From: Actinomyces sp.
GTDB lineage: Bacteria > Actinomycetota > Actinomycetes > Actinomycetales > Actinomycetaceae
Direction of reading: 5' to 3'
NCBI GenBank assembly: GCA_012837655.1
Contig: DUQT01000167.1
Coordinates: forward strand, 1 to 26,761
DNA length: 26,761 nt
Shown: positions 6,705 to 14,721 of the stretch, one piece after another
Layout: every line of letters starts with the position of its first letter
How positions within the stretch are numbered: the first letter of the stretch is position 1
Notes under the pieces: model-generated
Seen by the model: the letters and a program-made list of their open reading frames with translations, nothing else
Told to the model about the DNA's origin: nothing
Databases searched by the model: none
Translations under genes and position numbers: made by a program

Positions 6705-8105
6705 ATGACCGAGACCGAATACCGCATTGAGCACGACACTATGGGTGAAGTTAAAGTCCCGAAGGACGCCCTCTACGCAGCGCAGACGCAGCGCGCAGTC
6801 GAGAACTTCCCGATTTCAGGTCGTGGCCTCTCTGATCACCACATCGCTGCTCTGGGCCAGGTAAAGCGCGCCGCAGCTATTGCAAACAAAGAGCTCGGTG
6901 TGATCGACGATGCGACCTCCGAAGCTATTCGTGAGGCTGCTGAAGAAGTTATCGCAGGCAAGCACGACGGCGAGTTCCCGATCGACATTTTCCAGACCGG
7001 TTCGGGAACGTCCTCGAATATGAACACAAACGAGGTCGTTGGCACGCTCGCAACCCGCATTAAGGGCGAAAAGGTCCACCCGAACGACCACGTGAACGCG
7101 TCCCAGTCTTCAAACGACGTGTTCCCGACCTCGATTCACATTGCGGCTGCGGAAGCTGTCAATGAGGTTCTACTTCCGGGACTTGAGGTCCTGGCGAAGT
7201 CGCTTGAAGCCAAGGCTGAAGAGTTCAAGGACGTCGTCAAGGCCGGTCGTACGCACCTGATGGACGCAACCCCGATCATGCTGGGCCAGGAGTTCTCCGG
7301 ATACGCAACCCAGATCCGCTACGGCATCGACCGCGTTAACGCCGCCCTGCCGCGCCTGTACGAGCTTCCGCTTGGTGGCACGGCTGTTGGCACCGGTATT
7401 AACACTCCGGCTGGATTCTCCCAGCGCGTCATCGAGCTGATTGCTGAGAACACCGGACTTCCTTTCAAGGAAGCCACGAACCACTTTGAGGCACAGGCCG
7501 CGCAGGACTCCCTAGTTGAGATGTCCGGCGCTCTGCGCACCATCGCCGTTTCGCTAACCAAGATCGCTAACGACCTGCGCTGGATGGGCTCCGGTCCGCG
7601 CACTGGCATCGGCGAGCTCCACCTGCCAGACCTGCAGCCGGGCTCCTCGATCATGCCGGGCAAGGTCAACCCCGTTGTTCCTGAAGCTACCGTCATGGTT
7701 GCCGCTCAGGTCATCGGTAACGACGCCGCAATCGCCTTCGCGGGCGCGCAGGGCAACTTCGACCTGCTGGTCATGCTGCCGGTAATGGCTCGCAACATCC
7801 TCGAGTCGATCAACATCATCGGTAACGTCTCTCGCGTCCTCGCTGAGCGCACTGTTGACGGCCTAATCGCCGATGTTGACCGCTGTAAGGAACTCGCGGA
7901 GTCCTCACCGTCGATCGTTACTCCTCTGAACCGCATCATCGGCTACGAAAACGCCGCGAAGATCGCCAAGCACTCCGTCGCTGAAGGCATCACGGTCCGC
8001 GAGGCCGTCATCGACCTCGGCTTCGTTGAGCGCGGTGAAATCACCGAGGCGCAGCTGGATGAGGCCCTCGACGTCGCATCCATGACGCACCCGAAAGAAG
8101 ACTAG
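6705..8105 (+). CDS. fumC: Class II fumarate hydratase
   Basis: This 466-aa protein interconverts fumarate and L-malate in the TCA cycle as an iron-independent homotetramer. The family landmarks are intact: TGSGTSSNMNTNEV for substrate binding, GRTHLMDATP with the catalytic-region His, and the superfamily signature GSSIMPGKVNP (residues 313-323) with the catalytic Ser in its flexible loop. The start was set at ATG 6705, which has AAGGAG six nt upstream (6693-6698); an in-frame ATG at 6663 has no ribosome site. A 12-bp-stem terminator follows. No other TCA gene is adjacent. Confidence 0.97.
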   Translation: MTETEYRIEHDTMGEVKVPKDALYAAQTQRAVENFPISGRGLSDHHIAALGQVKRAAAIANKELGVIDDATSEAIREAAEEVIAGKHDGEFPIDIFQTGSGTSSNMNTNEVVGTLATRIKGEKVHPNDHVNASQSSNDVFPTSIHIAAAEAVNEVLLPGLEVLAKSLEAKAEEFKDVVKAGRTHLMDATPIMLGQEFSGYATQIRYGIDRVNAALPRLYELPLGGTAVGTGINTPAGFSQRVIELIAENTGLPFKEATNHFEAQAAQDSLVEMSGALRTIAVSLTKIANDLRWMGSGPRTGIGELHLPDLQPGSSIMPGKVNPVVPEATVMVAAQVIGNDAAIAFAGAQGNFDLLVMLPVMARNILESINIIGNVSRVLAERTVDGLIADVDRCKELAESSPSIVTPLNRIIGYENAAKIAKHSVAEGITVREAVIDLGFVERGEITEAQLDEALDVASMTHPKED

Positions 8106-8138
8106 TTCGGACGCCGTCTAACGGCTAGAACATATGGT

Positions 8139-8175
8139 TAACGCCCCGGATTTTCCGGGGCGTTAGCCTTATTTT
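8139..8175 (+). terminator. Strong terminator after fumC
   Basis: A perfect 12-bp stem, TAACGCCCCGGA/TCCGGGGCGTTA, with a TTT loop is followed by GCCTTATTTT. It lies 33 nt after the fumC stop, between convergent genes. Confidence 0.85.
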
Positions 8176-8188
8176 CGAGGGCGTTGCT
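8171..8188 (+). repeat. Dispersed ATTTTCGAGGGCG motif, copy 1
   Basis: ATTTTCGAGGGCGTTGCT matches the copy at 11001-11018 at 16 of 18 positions. Here it overlaps the end of the minus-strand gene, and GAGGGCG pairs with CGCCCTC a few bases later. Confidence 0.45.
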
Positions 8189-9062
8189 ACGCGCCCTCAA
8201 CAGAATCGGGAGTCACGGCGATGACTGGGATTCCGGGGCCGCACAGCGTCATGGCGACCGCCAGTGACAGGGTTACGAGCGCCGCTTGAGCCTGTTCAAA
8301 AGCGCCGTACTCCTCACCGCAGTGATCCCACACCCAGTTCTCCAAATCAACCTGTGGAGCCAGCCGCACCACGGCATCCAAAATAACCTCGGCAGCGTGG
8401 GGGAGCGCCCAGATCGTCAGGCAGAAAACTTCAAAATCCGCGCCAAACTCGGCGGCCATCTTTACCCGGTCCAATAGCCCATCGGGATAAAGGTTCAGTA
8501 CCACAGCCCGCTCGTGATGATCGCCAACGAGGACGCGGCTTGGAACCCCGAGCTGTTCAAAGTGACTGATGATCTCCTCACCACTGGGAATCGTCGTGCC
8601 GACAGTTATTTTCTCATCGAGATAATCAACATCCAACGCCTTAGCAAGTGCGCGAATCGAGTCTCCGTGCTGGTCCGTTTCGTTTAGCACTGTGGCAAGA
8701 GCGTCCGCTGCACCACAGCCGGACTCATCGGCGCCCTCGGCCCTGTGAACGCCGAGCGGAAAATCGTAGGCCAGACTACTTTCCACGACGGAATTAATAA
8801 CGTCGAAGAAGTCGAATTCGATGCCGGCTTCGTCCAGAAGGTAGGCCGTAACGACGACGAGGGCCAACGATCCACCGGGAAGTGAAATGCCATTCACCGG
8901 TCCATCCACGGTTGGCCGGCCGTCCTTGCACAGCATTGGGGTGGTGGAGCTCAGCTCGACCTCGTGTAAATACTTTCCTGCCCGCATGTCTTCAAAGAAA
9001 TTTGGGGGAAGAGATTCGGTCGGAAGGATCGTTCCAATCGCATCGCGCGGCGTCGTTAGCAT
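8187..9062 (-). CDS. Cadmium/zeta-class carbonic anhydrase-like protein
   Basis: This 291-aa protein has no signal peptide or membrane segment that I can see. Motif spacing points to the CDCA (zeta) carbonic anhydrases. CKDGR (C45, D47, R49) matches the C-x-D-x-R active-site motif, and H106 and C116 are 10 residues apart, exactly as for the His and second Cys metal ligands (H315, C325) of the diatom CDCA1 repeat, whose first ligand C263 lies in CxDxR. A GG after the first motif (G63-G64) and GCGAAD at the second Cys also look like active-site elements. The expected reaction is CO2 hydration to bicarbonate with Zn2+ or Cd2+. The start at 9062 has only a weak ribosome site (GGTAG); M26 is a possible later start. 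The assignment rests on motif spacing, not on alignment. Confidence 0.65.
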   Translation of the reverse strand: MLTTPRDAIGTILPTESLPPNFFEDMRAGKYLHEVELSSTTPMLCKDGRPTVDGPVNGISLPGGSLALVVVTAYLLDEAGIEFDFFDVINSVVESSLAYDFPLGVHRAEGADESGCGAADALATVLNETDQHGDSIRALAKALDVDYLDEKITVGTTIPSGEEIISHFEQLGVPSRVLVGDHHERAVVLNLYPDGLLDRVKMAAEFGADFEVFCLTIWALPHAAEVILDAVVRLAPQVDLENWVWDHCGEEYGAFEQAQAALVTLSLAVAMTLCGPGIPVIAVTPDSVEGA

Positions 9063-9134
9063 TTTCTACCAGCCAGCATCTAGAGTTTAGAGGACACATT
9101 AATTTTAGGTTGTACGTGAGAGGCTTACGGACTT

Positions 9135-10364
9135 ATGAGCTCCCAGACGTCACATTCACCCGAATTGGTTAAAGCCGCGCGTGCGGGGGTCACCGCGCTG
9201 TTTTTCACGAACGGCGCACTGTTTGCGAACTTTGTACCACGCTTTCCAGAACTGAAGGACGCCTTTGAGCTGTCCGCATCTGAATACGGCCTGGTGCTCG
9301 CGGCATTCCCAGCCGGCGCAATAATCGGCGGCCCATTCGCGGCGTGGTTTGTGAATCGATTTAACTCCGCGAGGGTTGCATCGCCTGGAACCGTGAAGCT
9401 CGGCGTACTTCTTTTCATTGCGTCAATATTTATTGGCCTGGCCGAAGCCGGCAATCCGACAACGCCACTGATCCTACTTTTCGTACTTGTTTTCGCCATG
9501 GGCGGCGCAACCGACGCGATCGTTGACGTTGGGCAAAACACGCACGGGTTGCGGGTGCAAAGATTCTACGGACGCTCCATCATTAACGGCTTCCACGCTT
9601 TTTGGTCGCTTGGCGCAATGACCGGTGGTCTGATGGGAATGCTTGCGACGGCGCTTGGACTACCGATCGAAATCCACATCGGAATCTCGGGCCTAATATT
9701 TGCGATCGTTGGCATGGTATCCAGGCGTTTCACCCTTCCGGGTCAGGATCGTCAGGTTGACGAGGACGGTGCTAACGCCCACCGAATTCACGTGCGTAAC
9801 TGGCCGGTGGCTGCTGCTCTAGGAATGCTACTAGTGCTCGCAATTTCGGGTGTTCTCGTTGAGGACATGGCTGCGTCCTGGTCAACCTTGTTCATGCGCG
9901 ATTACTTGGATGTTGCGGCCGCCTGGGCGCCCGCGGCATACGTGTTCATGCTGGCCTTCCACTTCATTGGAAGGGCGACCGGTGACCGTCTGGTTGACCG
10001 GCTGGGCGTGAAGCGCACGATTCAGCTCGGCGGACTTTTGGTCATCGTGGGTATGACCGCGGCTGTGGTCCTGAAGGACCCCGTAGTAACTGTCATTGCG
10101 TTTGCGCTGGCAGGGTTTGGTTCAGCCACCACGGTGCCTCTGGCAATGAACGCGGCTGATGATATTTCCGGCCTGAAACCGGGCGTTGGACTAACAATTA
10201 TCTCGTGGCTGATGCGCTTCGCGTTCCTGGTAATGCCACCGATCATGGGACAGATTGTGAACGCAACCAGTCTGCTTGCGCCTGTCGCGATACTGCCGTT
10301 TGCGGGAATATTCGTCATTGTGTCAACGGTAGTTCTCACTGAGAAGTCCACGAATCAAAGTTGA
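9135..10364 (+). CDS. MFS transporter (YbjJ/FucP-like 12-TM)
   Basis: This 409-aa integral membrane protein has about twelve hydrophobic segments and a break near residues 200-225 (a charged loop, PGQDRQVDEDGANAH) between two six-helix halves, typical of the Major Facilitator Superfamily. The first loop and helix (ANFVPRFPELKDAFELSASEYGL) resemble the sugar/YbjJ-type MFS group. The substrate cannot be read from the sequence. ATG 9135 is the first possible start, because an in-frame stop lies at 9117; a clear ribosome site is absent. It is divergent from the carbonic-anhydrase-like gene with 72 nt between. Its stop lies inside the left arm of the inverted repeat that surrounds the gpx promoter. 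Confidence 0.88.
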   Translation: MSSQTSHSPELVKAARAGVTALFFTNGALFANFVPRFPELKDAFELSASEYGLVLAAFPAGAIIGGPFAAWFVNRFNSARVASPGTVKLGVLLFIASIFIGLAEAGNPTTPLILLFVLVFAMGGATDAIVDVGQNTHGLRVQRFYGRSIINGFHAFWSLGAMTGGLMGMLATALGLPIEIHIGISGLIFAIVGMVSRRFTLPGQDRQVDEDGANAHRIHVRNWPVAAALGMLLVLAISGVLVEDMAASWSTLFMRDYLDVAAAWAPAAYVFMLAFHFIGRATGDRLVDRLGVKRTIQLGGLLVIVGMTAAVVLKDPVVTVIAFALAGFGSATTVPLAMNAADDISGLKPGVGLTIISWLMRFAFLVMPPIMGQIVNATSLLAPVAILPFAGIFVIVSTVVLTEKSTNQS

Positions 10365-10447
10365 CGCTCTTTACCTGGGGTGGGCGGGGTATAGTAAACG
10401 ACGAACCACCATTATCCAACCCAGGAACGTTGAGAAGAGAGCGTCAA
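10361..10447 (+). promoter_or_regulatory. Nested inverted repeat enclosing the gpx promoter
   Basis: The outer arms TTGACGCTCT (10361-10370) and AGAGCGTCAA (10438-10447) are a perfect 10-bp inverted repeat. Inside them CCTGGG (10374-10379) pairs with CCCAGG (10420-10425), and GGTGG (10379-10383) can pair with CCACC (10406-10410). A good -10, TATAGT (10390-10395), sits in the central loop. The right arm ends 1 nt before the gpx GTG start. It could be an operator or a structured region joining the two genes. Confidence 0.5.
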
Positions 10448-10448
10448 G

Positions 10449-10949
10449 GTGAATCATCCGATAACCATTCGCGACTTCAGCGCTAAAACTGCCCAGGGGG
10501 ACACGATCCAGCTTGGGAAATATTTCGGCGATGTTCTCCTGATCGTCAACACCGCAACCGAGTGTGGTCTGGCAACACAGTTTCAAGCTTTGCAACAGAT
10601 CCACGAGCGCTACTCAAGTGCTGGATTTTCCGTGCTCGGGTTCCCCTGCAACCAGTTTGGCGCGCAGGAACCAAAGGACGACGAAGACGTCCTCAAAGTT
10701 TGTCGTGACGAACTAAATCTGACGTTTCCAATCTTCGCGAAAGTAAACGTCAAAGGTAAGGACGCCCACCCGCTGTTCAAGTGGTTGGTCTCCGAAACCA
10801 GCGGCATCCTTGGGTCTCAAATCAAGTGGAACTTCGCCAAGTTCCTAGTTGACCGCAACGGCCGCGTCGTCAAACGTTATGCGCCGACAACCAAACCCGA
10901 AGAGATCGTCTCCGACATCGAGCGCCTAATCGCGTCCTCGCAATATTAA
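10449..10949 (+). CDS. Glutathione peroxidase-family thiol peroxidase
   Basis: This 166-aa cytoplasmic peroxidase is expected to reduce H2O2 and organic hydroperoxides. Peroxidatic C39 lies in NTATECGLATQF, and the FPCNQFG, FGAQEP and IKWNFAKFLVD motifs supply the Gln, Trp and Asn of the catalytic tetrad. C85 (VLKVCRDE) lies where thioredoxin-dependent plant GPXs carry their resolving Cys, so reduction by thioredoxin rather than glutathione is likely; actinobacteria generally lack glutathione. The GTG start is preceded by a purine-rich GAGAAGAGAG stretch. The gene seems to have its own promoter (TATAGT) inside a long inverted repeat. Confidence 0.94.
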   Translation: MNHPITIRDFSAKTAQGDTIQLGKYFGDVLLIVNTATECGLATQFQALQQIHERYSSAGFSVLGFPCNQFGAQEPKDDEDVLKVCRDELNLTFPIFAKVNVKGKDAHPLFKWLVSETSGILGSQIKWNFAKFLVDRNGRVVKRYAPTTKPEEIVSDIERLIASSQY

Positions 10950-11000
10950 TCTCGGGAAATAAAGTCCCCGCGAAGTTCTTTTCCGCACAGTCGACTATTT

Positions 11001-11018
11001 ATTTTCGAGGGCGGGGCT
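11001..11018 (+). repeat. Dispersed ATTTTCGAGGGCGGGGCT motif, copy 2
   Basis: This is the fullest copy of the motif. It lies between the convergent gpx and small membrane protein genes. A degenerate one-mismatch copy in opposite orientation lies inside nadE (12688-12705). Confidence 0.5.
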
Positions 11019-11045
11019 CACTACACTCCGGGATTTGGGCCGCTG

Positions 11046-11411
11046 TTATTTCTTGACGTTTGGTTTGCGAACGTAGGCTGCAAGAACGGCGATTAATCCG
11101 GTGCAGGTGACGACTCCTGCAAGCGAGATGATGCCAAGTAGCTGGGTTGATTGGGCGTTACCGCTCAGGTGTGAACCTACGAGGACAAGCAGGGTCGCTC
11201 CGTGGGCTAAGGCAATGAAAATAATTGCCACAATGAACGGCAGTGATGCCTTGTGAACGTGGCGCACGATCTCGGGATCATCTGACGAAACTGGCAGGCG
11301 CAGAGGCGAACCGTTCCACGCGTAGCCCTTCGCGATGCTTATCGTCATGGCTACGCCGAGCGTCGCTACAAGGACCAAGACCAATCCGACAATGACGGCT
11401 AGAACAATCAT
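11046..11411 (-). CDS. Small hypothetical membrane protein
   Basis: This 121-aa protein has three predicted membrane helices (about residues 2-26, 57-80 and 89-113) and a polar loop at about 28-55 containing AWNGSPLRLPVSSDDPE. It ends in KKP/KK-rich residues. I do not recognise the family. The ATG lies 4 nt after the nadE stop on the same strand, so it is very probably co-transcribed with nadE and may be translationally coupled. A role connected with NadE, such as transport of a precursor or of ammonia, is only speculation; three helices are too few for a known ammonium channel. Confidence 0.75.
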   Translation of the reverse strand: MIVLAVIVGLVLVLVATLGVAMTISIAKGYAWNGSPLRLPVSSDDPEIVRHVHKASLPFIVAIIFIALAHGATLLVLVGSHLSGNAQSTQLLGIISLAGVVTCTGLIAVLAAYVRKPNVKK

Positions 11412-11415
11412 TGAA

Positions 11416-13434
11416 CTACTTTCTGTCGATATCTAAGCCCAGTTCGTCCGCAAGGGCATCGATGCGTTCAAGCCAAGCTCTAGATGTAATATCTGACCCC
11501 ATTCGTAGGTCTGCGCGTGGGGAAACGCCAGCTCCTTCAACCACCTTCGGGCCATTTGGCAGGGTGGAGCGCTTGAACTGGTTAGCAAAGAATCGGCGCG
11601 CGAACAGGCGCAACCAACTAATAATTTCAGCTAGAGAGTATTCGTTCTTAGCAGCGCCCTCGAACCCTTCTGGCCACGATCCACGCGCGACGGACCCCCA
11701 CGCGTGGAAGGCTCTATACGCAATACTTTCGGGGCCCAATCCCAGGTGAAGCATGTGGTAGGCGTTGAAGTCTTGAAGCTCATACGGGCCGATCAGAGCC
11801 TGCGTTGACTGCACTTCTTCACCAGTGGATGGGACGAGTTCCGGCGTTATTTCCGTATCCAGAATCGACTGCAGTGTCGCGTTGACGGACTGCCCAAACC
11901 GGTCGGAGCGAATGACCCACCGGATCAGGTGCTGCATGAGCGTCTTTGGAACGCCCGGGTTCACAGAATAGTGCGACATGTGGTCGCCAACGCCGAACGT
12001 GCACCAACCAAGCACTAACTCGGAAAAGTCACCCGTTCCGATCACGATTCCACCGCGCGCGTTTGCGATGCGGAACAAGAAATCAGTGCGTAGCCCAGCC
12101 TGAACGTTTTCGAAGGTGACGTCGTAAACCGGCTCTCCGCGCCCAAACGGGTGCCCCATGTCGGTCAGCATCTGTTTCGCGGTGGGGCGAATGTCGAGCT
12201 CTTCAAACGTCGTCCCCAGGTGCTTGCACAGGTCGATCGCATTATTCTTCGTGTGGGCAGATGTCGCGAAGCCAGGCATTGTGAACGTCAAAATATCCGT
12301 TCGAGGCCGCCCCAGCCGATCCATGGCCTCCGCGCACACTAGCAGCGCGTGCGTTGAATCAAGACCGCCTGAAACGCCGATCACCGGATGCGGATTTCCG
12401 ATCGCACGCAGACGCTGAACCAAGCCCTGCACCTGGATGTTGAAGGCTTCCTCGAGGTCTTCGCTCATGCGCGTAGCATCGGTGGAAATAAATGGGAAGC
12501 GCGGAATCTCGCGGAGTAGCTCCCAGTCCAACTTTGGCTCAATCTCAACCGGAATGTGCCCCATGCTGACTGGTTCTTCGCTATGAGAATCCGCGGCAAA
12601 TCGGCGCTCAGCCTGCAGCGCAGCCAGGTCCACGTCCGCAAACGTCAGCCGCACCCCGGAGCCAAAGCGCTCATTTTCCGCGAGCAAAGCCCCGTCCTCG
12701 AAAATAAATGCATCCCCATCCCACGCGGAATCGGTCGTCGATTCGCCTTCGCCTGCACCCGAGAAAATAAAAGCGGCGTGTGCATTTTTCGAAGCGAACT
12801 CGCCAAACGCGCGACGTTCCCGTTTTTTCCCGACGAGGGCGGGGCTGGCAAACGGGTAAGCGACTACGGTCGCACCTCGCTTGGCTGACGCGGGGATGTT
12901 GAACGCCCCGATTTCGGCGCTTATAACGAGGCCGGGGATGTCCACGACCTCAAGGGTGACGTTGGTTCCCGCTGGCACGGGCATGCCGCCAATAGCGACG
13001 AAGTCCCAGTCGAATCCTGGTGTGAACCAGCGGTTTTCGTAGTTGGACCTAGAGTTCGGCAGGTCTGCTTTCAGCCAGGCCGCGTGGATTTCTCCGCGCG
13101 CGATCGCAACCGCGGCGTTGTACAGCTTGGAGTCTGATCGCAGGGGAGCGCCCACGATCGCCACAGTTGAACAGTCTTGCGTCGCTGCGGCGATTCCTTG
13201 GAGGGCGGACTCGCACTCTTGGATCAGCAGGTCTTGGTAGAACAGATCTTCCGCGCTTGCACCACTCAGCGTGAGTTCGGGGAACACGACAACGGACGCG
13301 CCCGCTTCGGATGCGTCCTTAACCGCTTCGATAACGGTCTTCGCATTGGTCACCGGATCCGCTACCGCAGTAGGGATAGAAGCGGACGCCACGCGCACAA
13401 AACCATGCGTGATCGGTGAGTGAAAGTCGGTCAT
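11416..13434 (-). CDS. nadE: NAD+ synthetase with inactive-looking glutaminase domain
   Basis: This 672-aa two-domain NAD synthetase of the mycobacterial type adenylates nicotinate adenine dinucleotide and amidates it to NAD+. The C-terminal ATP-pyrophosphatase domain is intact, with SGGLDS at 355-360, PGFATSAHTKNN and the GTGDFSELVLGW region. The N-terminal nitrilase-like domain should release NH3 from glutamine with a Glu-Lys-Cys triad. E53 and K122 are present, but the nucleophile position reads AEIGAFN where the family has EICEDLW: residue 176 is Gly, not Cys. A nearby conserved Tyr (SGY) is Ala59. The enzyme is therefore predicted to use free ammonia only. The ATG has AGGGGA upstream. 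It lies 60 nt after ackA, with a hairpin between, and 4 nt before a membrane protein gene. Confidence 0.95.
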   Translation of the reverse strand: MTDFHSPITHGFVRVASASIPTAVADPVTNAKTVIEAVKDASEAGASVVVFPELTLSGASAEDLFYQDLLIQECESALQGIAAATQDCSTVAIVGAPLRSDSKLYNAAVAIARGEIHAAWLKADLPNSRSNYENRWFTPGFDWDFVAIGGMPVPAGTNVTLEVVDIPGLVISAEIGAFNIPASAKRGATVVAYPFASPALVGKKRERRAFGEFASKNAHAAFIFSGAGEGESTTDSAWDGDAFIFEDGALLAENERFGSGVRLTFADVDLAALQAERRFAADSHSEEPVSMGHIPVEIEPKLDWELLREIPRFPFISTDATRMSEDLEEAFNIQVQGLVQRLRAIGNPHPVIGVSGGLDSTHALLVCAEAMDRLGRPRTDILTFTMPGFATSAHTKNNAIDLCKHLGTTFEELDIRPTAKQMLTDMGHPFGRGEPVYDVTFENVQAGLRTDFLFRIANARGGIVIGTGDFSELVLGWCTFGVGDHMSHYSVNPGVPKTLMQHLIRWVIRSDRFGQSVNATLQSILDTEITPELVPSTGEEVQSTQALIGPYELQDFNAYHMLHLGLGPESIAYRAFHAWGSVARGSWPEGFEGAAKNEYSLAEIISWLRLFARRFFANQFKRSTLPNGPKVVEGAGVSPRADLRMGSDITSRAWLERIDALADELGLDIDRK
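12688..12705 (-). repeat. Dispersed motif, copy within nadE
   Basis: On the minus strand ATTTTCGAGGACGGGGCT differs from the intergenic copy 2 at one base. It is read as coding sequence (FEDGA) in nadE, so this copy may be chance. A partial second match, CGACGAGGGCGGGGCT, is on the plus strand at 12831-12846. Confidence 0.3.
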
Positions 13435-13456
13435 CAGTTTCCCCTAAACTCGAAGG

Positions 13457-13482
13457 AAGTGGCGCCCTGGTGGGCGCCACTT
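13457..13482 (-). terminator. Hairpin between ackA and nadE
   Basis: The perfect 11-bp stem AAGTGGCGCCC/GGGCGCCACTT has a 4-nt loop. On the minus strand it lies 12 nt after the ackA stop and is followed by TTCCTT, a poor U-tract. It may stop most ackA transcripts or act as an RNA processing or attenuation point before nadE. Confidence 0.65.
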
Positions 13483-13494
13483 GTTAGCTGTGCT

Positions 13495-14688
13495 CTATTC
13501 CAGCAGGCTGAAGGTTTGCCTTGCGATGGCGAGCTCCTCGTTTGTCGGAACTACCATCACGCGAACCGCCGAATCATCTGAAGAAATAGTGCGCGGATCC
13601 TTTGACCGCAACACGTTGCCAACCGGATCCAGTTTAATTCCGAAAATCTTCAGGCGATCACAAAGCTCCTGGCGCAAGACCGCGTCATTTTCGCCAATAC
13701 CAGCGGTAAACGTGAGCACATCCAGACCGCCCATCGCAGCAGCGTATCCGCCCACGTACTTCACCAGTCGATGAATCATGATGTCGAGGGCGAGGCGGGC
13801 TTCCTTATCACCCGCATTCGCGCGAGCACGCACGGATCGCATGTCGTTGTCACCCGTGAGGCCCTTCAGGCCGGAGCGCTTGTTGAACAGCGTGTCGATC
13901 TCATCGAGCTTCATTCCGCCCACGCGCATCAGGTGGAAAATCGCAGCCGGATCAATGTCACCCGTACGGGTACCCATGACCAGGCCTTCTAGAGGCGTGA
14001 GACCCATCGAAGTGTCAATCGCCCGACCATTCACAACCGCTGACGCTGACGCACCATTACCCAGGTGTAGCACGATCTGGCGGATGCGCTTGCGTCCCAG
14101 CAGGTCGTGCACGCGGTTCGACACGTACTGGTGTGACGTTCCATGTGCGCCGTAGCGTCGGATTGAATACCGATCAGCCGTTTCCTTATCGAGGGCGTAC
14201 GTGGCTGACGCATCTGGCAGTGTCTGGAAGAACGCGGTGTCAAACACCGCGACGTGTGGAACATCAGGCAACATCTGTCGAGCAACGTCAATGCCCTTCA
14301 GGTGTGCCGGGTTGTGCAGGGGTGCCAGGGGAGAGAGCTGGTCAATCAGGTTACGAGTCTGATCATCAATCAAGGCGGGCCCGTCAAAGTAGCGACCACC
14401 CTGCACGACGCGGTGACCTACCGCGATGATGTTTGCAGTTTCTAGATCAGGACCAACTTGGTTGAACAGGCGCAGGACCTCTCGAAGCGCGGCCGTGTGG
14501 TCTAGGATCGGCTGATCCATAGCCACGTCCTTGTCGCCATAAATGTGTTCAGTGTGGGAAACCGGCTCGCCGATCCTCTCCACTAAACCGCTGGCGATCG
14601 AGATTCCGTCCTCCGGCTCAATCAGTTGGTACTTCAACGAGGAAGAACCGGAGTTAATAACCAGCACTCTGGGAGGCAAATCGCTCAT
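13495..14688 (-). CDS. ackA: Acetate kinase
   Basis: This 397-aa cytoplasmic enzyme converts acetyl phosphate and ADP to acetate and ATP. The N-terminal VLVINSGSSSLKY signature, the AVFDTAFFQTLP segment, RRYGAHGTSH, HLGNGAS, DTSMGLTPLEGLVMGTRTGDIDP and TAGIGEN motifs of the ASKHA-fold family are all present. The length is normal. It starts 33 nt after pta on the same strand, forming the usual pta-ackA operon for overflow acetate formation and substrate-level ATP. An AGAAAG ribosome site precedes the ATG. Confidence 0.97.
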   Translation of the reverse strand: MSDLPPRVLVINSGSSSLKYQLIEPEDGISIASGLVERIGEPVSHTEHIYGDKDVAMDQPILDHTAALREVLRLFNQVGPDLETANIIAVGHRVVQGGRYFDGPALIDDQTRNLIDQLSPLAPLHNPAHLKGIDVARQMLPDVPHVAVFDTAFFQTLPDASATYALDKETADRYSIRRYGAHGTSHQYVSNRVHDLLGRKRIRQIVLHLGNGASASAVVNGRAIDTSMGLTPLEGLVMGTRTGDIDPAAIFHLMRVGGMKLDEIDTLFNKRSGLKGLTGDNDMRSVRARANAGDKEARLALDIMIHRLVKYVGGYAAAMGGLDVLTFTAGIGENDAVLRQELCDRLKIFGIKLDPVGNVLRSKDPRTISSDDSAVRVMVVPTNEELAIARQTFSLLE

Positions 14689-14721
14689 ATTGATTACTTT
14701 CTATTTCCTTCTCAGAAACTG

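Noticed and set aside
8176..8197. Hairpin GAGGGCG/CGCCCTC as a terminator of the carbonic-anhydrase-like gene
   Set aside because: It overlaps the stop codon and has no T-run on either strand.
12907..12909. Sequencing error as the explanation for the missing Cys in NadE
   Set aside because: The neighbouring residues of the motif are also changed (EDLW to AFNI) without any frame shift, which fits real divergence. Reads were not available to exclude it fully.
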